NCBI GenBank assembly: GCA_017306155.1
Contig: JAFKJB010000003.1
Span: 62,001-126,000, forward strand
Direction: 5' to 3'
Source: Nitrosospira multiformis
Lineage (GTDB): Bacteria; Pseudomonadota; Gammaproteobacteria; Burkholderiales; Nitrosomonadaceae
DNA: 64,000 nucleotides
A program made the position numbers and the translations under genes. The notes under the pieces are model-generated. The model was not told the DNA's origin. It did no database searches and was given only the letters and a program-made list of their open reading frames with translations. Of this stretch, positions 57,682 to 64,000 are shown piece by piece; positions within the stretch are counted from its first letter, which is position 1, and every line of letters starts with the position of its first letter.

Positions 57682-58290
57682 TCAGGAGTCGCTGCGCTTG
57701 CCAATACGCGATTCCCTGCCAGCGATCAGGCTGGCGATATTTGACTTATGCCGCCAGATAAGCAGCAGGGACATGCTGAAAACAGCAAGGGTGCGCGCTT
57801 CGAAACCGAGAAAAAACAAGGCATAGAGTGGCGCCAGGCCTGCTGCCGCTATTGCCGCCAGCGATGAAAAACGCCAGATCACCGCTACTGCGAGCCAGAT
57901 TGTGACCGCAAGCAATCCCATCCAGGGATTGAATCCCAACAGTATTCCCAGCGCGGTTGCCACTCCCTTCCCACCCCTGAAATGCAGAAACACGGGAAAC
58001 AGGTGGCCTAGAAAAACCGCCAGGGCCGTTGCCGCAACTGCCTCGTTACCCAGGCCCAAAAAGGGTGCATAATACTCCGCCAGCGCAACCGCAAGCCAGC
58101 CTTTGCCTGCGTCCCCCAGCAATGTAAATATCGCTGCGGATTTTTTCCCGGATCGAAGGACGTTCGTGGCGCCGGGGTTGCCTGAGCCGTACGTGCGCGG
58201 ATCAGGCAGTTGAAAAAACCGGCTCGCCAGCAGGCCAAAGGAAATCGACCCCAGCAAATATGCGGGCAGAACCAAAGCTATCAGCGTCAT
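57682..58290 (-). CDS. plsY: Glycerol-3-phosphate acyltransferase PlsY
   Basis: 202 residues and five membrane segments. PDPRTYGSGNPGATNVLRSGKK holds the phosphate-binding and substrate motifs. HLFPVFLHFRGGKGVATALG is the second, and ALVALP-type sequence near the end the third. It acylates glycerol-3-phosphate with acyl phosphate in the first step of phospholipid synthesis. Convergent with tsaD and divergent from folB, as in many proteobacteria. Confidence 0.95.
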   Translation of the reverse strand: MTLIALVLPAYLLGSISFGLLASRFFQLPDPRTYGSGNPGATNVLRSGKKSAAIFTLLGDAGKGWLAVALAEYYAPFLGLGNEAVAATALAVFLGHLFPVFLHFRGGKGVATALGILLGFNPWMGLLAVTIWLAVAVIWRFSSLAAIAAAGLAPLYALFFLGFEARTLAVFSMSLLLIWRHKSNIASLIAGRESRIGKRSDS

Positions 58291-58375
58291 CTTGGTAAAT
58301 AGAATAAAATCCCCTGCTGATTCTACTTCAAAAACAGCTTCGGCAATGTTGCTCGCCGGGCTTCAATGCTTAACA

Positions 58376-58735
58376 ATGGATACTATCTTCCTGCATGAAC
58401 TCAAAGTTAAAACGCTGATTGGCATTTACCCGTGGGAACTCAAAGTTGCGCAGACGATCCAGCTCGATCTGGAGATCGCATTGCCTGGAAGCCGCGCCTG
58501 TCAGACCGATAATTTCGAGGACGCGCTGGATTATGCCCTTATTGTGCAGCGCATTCACGAAGTCCTTTCCGAAAGGCATTTTTCCCTGCTTGAAGCCTTG
58601 GCCGAGCATATCGCGCAGACCATCCTGCTCGAATTCAAATCCCCGTGGATCAAGGTAAGCGTAGCGAAACTCAGTGCGATTCGCGGTGTGAAGAAAGTGG
58701 GCGTGCGCATCGAGCGCGCATCATGCGGCGCTTAA
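58376..58735 (+). CDS. folB: Dihydroneopterin aldolase
   Basis: 119 residues. DTIFLHELKVKTLIGIYPWE and the catalytic Lys in VSVAKLSAIRGVKKVGVRIER are typical, and the conserved Glu is in SLLEALAEHIA. It cleaves dihydroneopterin for folate synthesis, the same pathway as thyA-folA at 3-4 kb. ATG at 58376 begins the conserved MDTIFL. A strong hairpin follows. Confidence 0.94.
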   Translation: MDTIFLHELKVKTLIGIYPWELKVAQTIQLDLEIALPGSRACQTDNFEDALDYALIVQRIHEVLSERHFSLLEALAEHIAQTILLEFKSPWIKVSVAKLSAIRGVKKVGVRIERASCGA

Positions 58736-58787
58736 GTATCCGGAAAAGCGCCCCGGAACCAGTTCAAGCCAACAATGGCATGCTTTG

Positions 58788-58822
58788 AACGTCATGCCGG
58801 CGAAAGCCGGCATGACGTTTGT
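58788..58822. terminator. 14-bp hairpin after folB
   Basis: AACGTCATGCCGGC, loop GAAA, GCCGGCATGACGTT. The stem is perfect and the loop is a GNRA tetraloop. A short TTTG follows. It serves as terminator of folB and perhaps of the convergent CBS gene. The sequence resembles dispersed palindromes common in proteobacterial genomes. Confidence 0.7.
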
Positions 58823-58848
58823 ACCGTTTGCTCACCGAATTGAAGACA

Positions 58849-59436
58849 TCAGCCGGCCGCGAGTGCTGCCTCTATTTCAGTAAAGGTCCTGGCAATTTCC
58901 ACTGAAGGAATGATGGTCCCGAGCTGCTTTTCGATTTGCGTCAGGGAAAAAATTCCGCAAACGGCAGGCTTGGCATCCACGCCATTCTCTATTACCAAGG
59001 TGTGCTGCCGGCCGGTGTCACACAGACTGGCGATGATATTTCCGACTTTTGCATGCTGGATTTCTGACATGTGAATCGCTTCCAGGCGATCCAAAGGGGT
59101 CATGATGTCGGAAACAAGAATTTCATTGTGCTTGACGCACCTTTCCTGAACGAAACGCAGCGGTTTTTCCCCCAGAATATCGGTCGCCGTGATAATGCCT
59201 GCGAGAAGCTTGTCCCCATTCAATACAAGCAGAGACCGTATTCCGCGCAGCATCATATAAGCATTAGCCGACTCCATGGTCACATCCGGCTCGATTACAG
59301 CGGCCGGAATATGCCGTAAGTCGGTCATTACGGCGAGCGCGGGTGATGTCAGAGTTACCGGTTCAGGCTGGGCTGGCGTTGCCACCCGTACAGCGCCCGT
59401 GAGACGCTGGACCGGGAGGAGATGATAGTCGGACAT
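58849..59436 (-). CDS. CBS-domain protein
   Basis: 195 residues with two CBS motifs: residues about 45-110 (SANAYMMLRGIRSLLVLNGD, then GIITATDILG) and 115-180 (VSDIMTPLDRLEAIHMSEI). CBS pairs bind adenosyl ligands and act as energy sensors. There is no attached enzyme domain. ATG at 59436 was chosen; it has GGAGG about nine bases upstream. The target is unknown. Confidence 0.85.
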   Translation of the reverse strand: MSDYHLLPVQRLTGAVRVATPAQPEPVTLTSPALAVMTDLRHIPAAVIEPDVTMESANAYMMLRGIRSLLVLNGDKLLAGIITATDILGEKPLRFVQERCVKHNEILVSDIMTPLDRLEAIHMSEIQHAKVGNIIASLCDTGRQHTLVIENGVDAKPAVCGIFSLTQIEKQLGTIIPSVEIARTFTEIEAALAAG

Positions 59437-59451
59437 AACGATATCCTCCAC

Positions 59452-59905
59452 GTTAGAGAGGGAATACGCTTGAAATCAGTGAAATCGAATTCAAGCATTC
59501 CCCTGAATCTAACTCTACGCCCACCTTCACAAAGGGTCAATGCGACTTTTTGTAGCGGTGGAATATAACATAGCAAACCGCAAAACGCGCCTCTCATCAT
59601 GCCAGGCCTGCTGCCTGGTTCGACAGCCTTTCATCCATTTCATTTAGAGTACGGCGTTACCCATGCTTCCCGACAGAAAAAATCTGTCGCGGCGCAAAAA
59701 CTGTCAGCGCCTGCTCGATCCGACCCTATGTGGGAAAGCGAACAGAGCGCGTAGTCAAACTGTAGGAGATTATTTCATCTTATCGCAGAGCGGGTTCCAA
59801 TTGGCCCCGTTCCGGTTTGCGATTCGCGCAAGGCATCGATTGAAAACGTTCAGTAACTGCTATTTTGCTACTTTATCCGACAGTTTCTTTCGTGGAGAAC
59901 GTTAT
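59452..59905. other. Gap without a gene
   Basis: About 450 bp between the CBS gene and a small ORF. It holds GCTTGAA/TTCAAGC arms (59468-59474, 59490-59496) near the CBS promoter region and CGACAG/CTGTCG (59671-59689). No ORF with a ribosome site was seen until 59906. Confidence 0.4.
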
Positions 59906-60091
59906 ATGAAAAACGAATACAGACGCTTCGATCTCAATACTGCCGAATTTGATAACTGGCTTGAACCTGCCACTACCAGGATGGCAAAGCATGCAAAATC
60001 AAATAAAAATAAACTCTGGGGGGACTTCGAGGGTAGCCGGATAAATCGAAAGAAAAAATGCGAAGCCAGATCCGACTTGCGGACGAAATAG
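59906..60091 (+). CDS. Small basic protein, unknown
   Basis: 61 residues, KNEYRRFDLNTAEFDNWLEP then a Lys/Arg-rich tail (NRKKKCEARSDLRTK). GGAG lies nine bases before the ATG. No family or motif is recognised. It is hydrophilic, with no membrane segment. It is convergent with pyrF. Confidence 0.5.
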   Translation: MKNEYRRFDLNTAEFDNWLEPATTRMAKHAKSNKNKLWGDFEGSRINRKKKCEARSDLRTK

Positions 60092-60154
60092 ATAACGATC
60101 TTTTCCTGAATCAGCAAGCCCTTCGACAGATTCCGGGAACAGGCTTCATCTCTC

Positions 60155-60874
60155 TCAGGGATTGTCGAAGTGACTGATAGCTTTGACGCCCTCGATATCC
60201 CTGTTCAACTGCCTCAGCATCGACACTGGTTCGGTCGCCTGGGTAATAGGTCTGCCAATAACAAGATAACTCGCGCCGTTCTCGATTGCCTGACGGGGGG
60301 TTGATATCCTCCGCTGTTCGTCCGGAGAACTATCGGCCGGTCGTATTCCCGGCGTGACCAGACAGAAATCCGCACCCATCGCCTTCCTCAGTCTGGACGC
60401 TTCGAGCGCGGAACATACGACTCCATCCAGGCCGCAATCCCGCGTGAGCGATGCAAGACGCTGCACCACGTCCTGTGGGTCGCCCTTCAGCCCCACCTCA
60501 TCGAGATCGCTCTGATCCATGCTGGTCAGCAGTGTCACTGCGATGAGCCTCGCTGAGCCCGGCGGCACAGCCTCACGCGCTGCTGCCAGCATTCTTCTTC
60601 CCCCCAGCGCATGCACGTTCATCATCCACACCCCCAGGGCTGCGGCTGTCCTGCACGCATTTGCCACCGTTGTGGGAATGTCATGGAATTTCAGATCGAG
60701 GAAGATCTCGAAGCCTTTATCCATCATCTTTTCCACCAGCTGCGGCCCGGCAGCGGTGAAAAGTTCTTTGCCGACTTTAAGCCGGCATAGCGAGGGATCC
60801 AGACGGGCTACGAGATTGAGTGCGGACCTTGAATCCGGAAAATCCAGGGCGACGATGACACGGGGATCGTTCAT
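60155..60874 (-). CDS. pyrF: Orotidine 5'-phosphate decarboxylase
   Basis: 239 residues. The catalytic D-x-K-x-x-D is Asp60, Lys62 and Asp65 in [20 protein letters not shown] and [11 protein letters not shown] bind phosphate. It makes UMP in pyrimidine synthesis. ATG at 60874 begins the conserved [12 protein letters not shown]. In E. coli lapB lies between lapA and pyrF; here only 44 bp separate lapA and pyrF and lapB is absent. Confidence 0.95.
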   Translation of the reverse strand: MNDPRVIVALDFPDSRSALNLVARLDPSLCRLKVGKELFTAAGPQLVEKMMDKGFEIFLDLKFHDIPTTVANACRTAAALGVWMMNVHALGGRRMLAAAREAVPPGSARLIAVTLLTSMDQSDLDEVGLKGDPQDVVQRLASLTRDCGLDGVVCSALEASRLRKAMGADFCLVTPGIRPADSSPDEQRRISTPRQAIENGASYLVIGRPITQATEPVSMLRQLNRDIEGVKAISHFDNP

Positions 60875-60918
60875 ATGCAATTTATCGGGAACGGAAATCA
60901 CAGGAAAGTACAGTTGAT

Positions 60919-61176
60919 TTACAGATGAACGTCCGGGACGTCGTATTTTCTCCGATATGAGGCAAGTTGCCGTCTTTGCCGGAATACGATGGCGAGGCAG
61001 CCTGCTGCGCCAAGCGCCACCCCGAGCGCAAAGAAAAACAATATTACCAGTACCAGCGGTGCTGTCCATTCATAACCGAAGTAATAATAAAGCGTTACCG
61101 GTTCGACATTTCTCACGGCAAAGCCCAGCAGGAGGAGAAACAGCACAATCCGCAGGAACCATATCAGATAACGCAT
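60919..61176 (-). CDS. lapA: LapA-like membrane protein (DUF1049)
   Basis: 85 residues with two membrane segments ([18 protein letters not shown] and [18 protein letters not shown]) and a basic cytoplasmic tail. [11 protein letters not shown] is the DUF1049 motif. In E. coli LapA works with LapB in lipopolysaccharide assembly. An intrinsic terminator lies between ihfB and this gene, so it probably has its own promoter and is read with pyrF. Confidence 0.88.
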   Translation of the reverse strand: MRYLIWFLRIVLFLLLLGFAVRNVEPVTLYYYFGYEWTAPLVLVILFFFALGVALGAAGCLAIVFRQRRQLASYRRKYDVPDVHL

Positions 61177-61276
61177 GATCAATTTTTCCGGAAAAGAACT
61201 CGCGTTGACATCAGGAGCATTGCTCAAACCAGGATGACAGCGCGCAGGCAATCGGGTGAACGCGTCTCACCTGCAT

Positions 61277-61308
61277 AAAAAAAGCGGCATGACTTTCAAT
61301 CATGCCGC
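61277..61308 (-). terminator. Intrinsic terminator after ihfB
   Basis: On the minus strand GCGGCATGA, loop TTGAAAG, TCATGCCGC, followed directly by seven T. The stem is a perfect 9 bp. Confidence 0.92.
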
Positions 61309-61338
61309 CATTATATCCATCCGTTCGATTCGCGTTTT

Positions 61339-61623
61339 TCAGTTTTTCTGATCCACCCGCTCCCTCATTTCCTTTCCTGCCTTGAAATGAGGGACGTATT
61401 TTTCCGGTACCCGGACTTTTTCTCCCGATTTCGGATTGCGCCCGACACGCGGAGGACGATAGTTCAGATCGAAACTGCCGAATCCGCGAATTTCAATACG
61501 CTGCCCCTGTGACAAACTCTTCGCCATCGCGTCAAGTATAACCTTGACTGCCAGCTCGGCATCTTTTGTTCCCAGTTGAGGATAGCGAGCCGCAAGCCTC
61601 GCGATCAGTTCAGACTTTGTCAT
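61339..61623 (-). CDS. ihfB: Integration host factor subunit beta
   Basis: 94 residues. [17 protein letters not shown] and the DNA-inserting arm [20 protein letters not shown] with the tip proline are typical of IHF-beta. It bends DNA with IHF-alpha. Position after rpsA is as in E. coli. A terminator follows. Confidence 0.96.
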   Translation of the reverse strand: MTKSELIARLAARYPQLGTKDAELAVKVILDAMAKSLSQGQRIEIRGFGSFDLNYRPPRVGRNPKSGEKVRVPEKYVPHFKAGKEMRERVDQKN

Positions 61624-61631
61624 GACGCCCT

Positions 61632-63347
61632 TTATTGTTCCGTATTCTTAACATCCATCTTGGCTTTGAGCAAAGCACCCAGACTGGTGGTTCCCGCGCT
61701 GGCGGATGCGTCACCTGCCACCTTCTGCATCGCATCGGATTCCTCAGCCATATCCTTTGCCTTGATGGAAAGATTAATACCGCGGTTTTTGCGATCGACG
61801 TTAATGACCATCGCCTCGACCGCATCACCTTCCTTCAAATGAGAGCGAATGTCCTCAACCCGGTCGCGCGACACTTCTGAGGCGCGCAGGTAGCCTTCGA
61901 CATCATTCTCGAGTGAAATCACGGCACCCTTCGCATCAATCGACTTTACCGTACCTTTGACAATGCTGTTCTTGTCATGAACCGAGACAAAGCTATTGAA
62001 GGGATCACCTTCCAGTTGCTTGATGCCAAGAGAGATGCGCTCGCGCTCCACATCGATGGACAACACGACTGCCTCGACCTCGTCACCCTTCTTGTAATTG
62101 CGCACGGCTTCTTCGCCCGGCTGATTCCAGGAAAGATCGGAAAGATGCACCAACCCGTCTATCCCGCCTTGCAATCCGATAAAGACGCCGAAATCCGTAA
62201 TGGATTTGATCTGGCCACGCACCTTGTCGCCTTTTTGATGATTCATGGCGAAATCTTCCCACGGATTCACTTTGCACTGCTTCATGCCAAGCGAGATGCG
62301 CCGCCGTTCCTCATCGATCTCAAGAATCATCACTTCCACTTCATCGCCCAATTGCACCACTTTGGACGGGTACACGTTCTTGTTGGTCCAATCCATCTCC
62401 GAGACGTGCACGAGGCCTTCGATGCCTTGCTCGATTTCAACAAATGCACCGTAATCGGTAAGATTGCTGACCTTGCCGAACAGGCGGGTATGGGGAGGAT
62501 AACGCCGCGACAACCCTACCCACGGGTCTTCCGTCAATTGCTTCATGCCCAGCGAGACGCGGTTTTTTTCCTGATCGAATTTGAGGACTTTCGCGGTTAC
62601 TTCATCACCCACGCTGATGACTTCGGAGGGATGCTTCACCCGTCGCCATGCAAGATCGGTAATGTGGAGCAAACCGTCTATGCCTCCCAGATCCACGAAT
62701 GCGCCGTAATCGGTGATATTCTTGACAATACCCTTGACGATGGCGCCTTCGGTCAGATTGGCGAGTAACGTCTGGCGGTCGGCGCCCTGGGTTTCTTCCA
62801 GCACAGCGCGGCGAGACACCACCACGTTGTTTCGCTTCCGGTCAAGCTTGATAACCTTGAATTCCATCTCCTTGTTTTCGTAAGGAGTCGTATCCTTGAC
62901 TGGCCGGATGTCCACCAGCGAGCCGGGCAGAAAGGCGCGAATGCCATTGATCATGGCAGTCAATCCACCTTTGACCTTGCCGCTCACGACACCCGATACG
63001 ATGGCGCCGTTCTCCATCGCAGCTTCCAGATCGTGCCAGGCGGTAAGGCGCTTTGCTTTGTCCCGTGACAGACGGGTTTCGCCATAGCCATCTTCCAGCG
63101 CCTCGATGGCGACGCTGACGAAATCGCCGGGCTTGGCTTCAACTTCGCCCTTGTCGTTCTTGAATTCGTCGACGGGGATGAAACTCTCTGATTTGAGTCC
63201 GGCGTTTACGACTACGATGTTGTAATCGACCCGGACGACCTGTGCGGTGATGACTTCACCGATACGCATTTCCTGGCGGGAAAGACTTTCTTCAAATAAC
63301 GCTGCAAAACTTTCGGAAGAATCGACAGCGGGGGAAACAGTAGCCAT
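61632..63347 (-). CDS. rpsA: 30S ribosomal protein S1
   Basis: 571 residues with six S1 (OB) domains; the repeated signatures are [59 protein letters not shown] and [20 protein letters not shown]1 brings mRNA to the ribosome. ATG at 63347, with AGGTG upstream, begins [10 protein letters not shown]. The last residues precede ihfB by 8 bp. Its 370-bp leader holds hairpins that could serve autoregulation. Confidence 0.97.
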   Translation of the reverse strand: MATVSPAVDSSESFAALFEESLSRQEMRIGEVITAQVVRVDYNIVVVNAGLKSESFIPVDEFKNDKGEVEAKPGDFVSVAIEALEDGYGETRLSRDKAKRLTAWHDLEAAMENGAIVSGVVSGKVKGGLTAMINGIRAFLPGSLVDIRPVKDTTPYENKEMEFKVIKLDRKRNNVVVSRRAVLEETQGADRQTLLANLTEGAIVKGIVKNITDYGAFVDLGGIDGLLHITDLAWRRVKHPSEVISVGDEVTAKVLKFDQEKNRVSLGMKQLTEDPWVGLSRRYPPHTRLFGKVSNLTDYGAFVEIEQGIEGLVHVSEMDWTNKNVYPSKVVQLGDEVEVMILEIDEERRRISLGMKQCKVNPWEDFAMNHQKGDKVRGQIKSITDFGVFIGLQGGIDGLVHLSDLSWNQPGEEAVRNYKKGDEVEAVVLSIDVERERISLGIKQLEGDPFNSFVSVHDKNSIVKGTVKSIDAKGAVISLENDVEGYLRASEVSRDRVEDIRSHLKEGDAVEAMVINVDRKNRGINLSIKAKDMAEESDAMQKVAGDASASAGTTSLGALLKAKMDVKNTEQ

Positions 63348-63718
63348 TGTAAAAACACCTGATGTGGGTCCCATCAAAGCCGGCAGGTTTTCATGGGGTT
63401 AAAGTTAATAATAACTGCCCTGAGGGTTCTCTTTTTTCTGAGAGCCCATAACGATATGATATGGCAGCGCTCGTAGCTCGTATTACGTATTACCGACGTT
63501 TCATCTGCCCGGACATTCGAAATATCCGGGTTCAACTGCACTTCCTGCTCTGGTTCATCCTGAATCCAGCTGCCCGGCATTCGATGCGATTGAATATGAA
63601 AAAACACAAATGGCCCGGGGAACGGATTTTTTACGTGTTCCTGTCATTCAGGAGGCTTGCAGCCAAGCGAGGGCAGGCTTACAGGATTTGACGGATAGAA
63701 CCTCTCTACGCGACATAC
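63348..63718. other. rpsA leader region between cmk and rpsA
   Basis: No gene. On the minus strand it has GGGCTCTC/GAGAACCC (63424-63447, one wobble pair) and CCCGGA/TCCGGG (63508-63530, a partly palindromic 23-bp element). S1 represses its own synthesis through leader structure in E. coli; a similar role here is inference. Confidence 0.45.
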
Positions 63719-64000
63719 TCAAGCGGGTCCTTTTGCAGAAATTTCAGCGTACAGACTCAATACGCGATCTACCGCCTGGTTGATGTCGAGTGAAGTGGTA
63801 TCCAGCAAGTGTGTCCCTACGCCCAATTGCAATGGCGCAATACTGCGATTGCAATCCCGCGCATCACGCTCCCGTATGTCCTGCAAAAGGGTGGCAATAT
63901 TAGCACCCATTCCTTTTTCCATCAACTGCTTATAACGCCGCTGAGCACGTGTTTCAGCAGTCGCGGTGAGAAATACTTTGAGAATGGCAGCGGGAAACAC
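63719..64000 (-). CDS. cmk: Cytidylate kinase, C-terminal part
   Basis: The last 93 residues only; the gene continues past the right edge. [18 protein letters not shown] is the lid region of Cmk. [19 protein letters not shown] contains the conserved Arg and Asp residues of the CMP site. It phosphorylates CMP and dCMP. The order cmk-rpsA-ihfB is conserved in many proteobacteria. Confidence 0.93.
   Translation of the reverse strand: MFPAAILKVFLTATAETRAQRRYKQLMEKGMGANIATLLQDIRERDARDCNRSIAPLQLGVGTHLLDTTSLDINQAVDRVLSLYAEISAKGPA

Overview
The window reads as chromosomal DNA of a beta-proteobacterium, most likely an ammonia oxidiser of the Nitrosospira type. This is inferred from moderate GC, beta-proteobacterial gene orders (rpsU-yqeY-dnaG-rpoD, dacA-dat-ybeD-lipB-lipA, cmk-rpsA-ihfB) and a copper nitrite reductase. 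The taxon cannot be proved without a search. No complete insertion sequence, prophage or CRISPR array was seen.

Layout. 0-10 kb: end of an oxidoreductase, an ADP-ribosylglycohydrolase relative, an M17 aminopeptidase, thyA-folA, a PLP decarboxylase with a small upstream ORF, dcd, apbC and metG. 10-17.3 kb: accessory stress and regulatory genes, namely a TPR protein under a TetR regulator with matching operator-like sites, a PD40 propeller, a methyltransferase, and an OsmC-TetR-membrane protein operon with a strong palindrome upstream. 17.7-22.1 kb: an RND pump and its adaptor. 22.2-30 kb: ybbA/tesA and bamD/rluD, two divergent pairs whose start codons overlap in a shared CATG; then pgeF, a ZIP transporter, rimO and a cytochrome c'-like protein. 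30.9-34.4 kb: a four-gene Mce/Mla-type lipid transport operon. 34.7-43.8 kb: a DUF6607 lipoprotein, DUF4197, the lipoate and D-amino acid/peptidoglycan cluster, a HerA-like ATPase and a CobD-like membrane protein. 43.9-48.5 kb: sucCD, a PP2C phosphatase and a three-cupredoxin NirK.

48.5-51.3 kb is the most unusual stretch. It is gene-poor and dense in hairpins. It holds a half-length YfbU-like gene, a possible 27-residue membrane peptide, a candidate small RNA with C-rich loops, and a gene broken by two compensating homopolymer frameshifts. It ends at the 3' side of a tRNA-Met gene. This looks like a decaying accessory segment beside a tRNA.

51.4-64 kb returns to housekeeping genes: rpoD, dnaG, yqeY, rpsU, tsaD, plsY, folB, a CBS protein, pyrF, lapA, ihfB, rpsA and the end of cmk.

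The best leads for undescribed biology are the small ORF before the decarboxylase, the TetR/TPR pair with its short leader ORF, the OsmC-TetR operon with an unknown membrane protein, and the RNA-rich segment at 48.8-51.3 kb.
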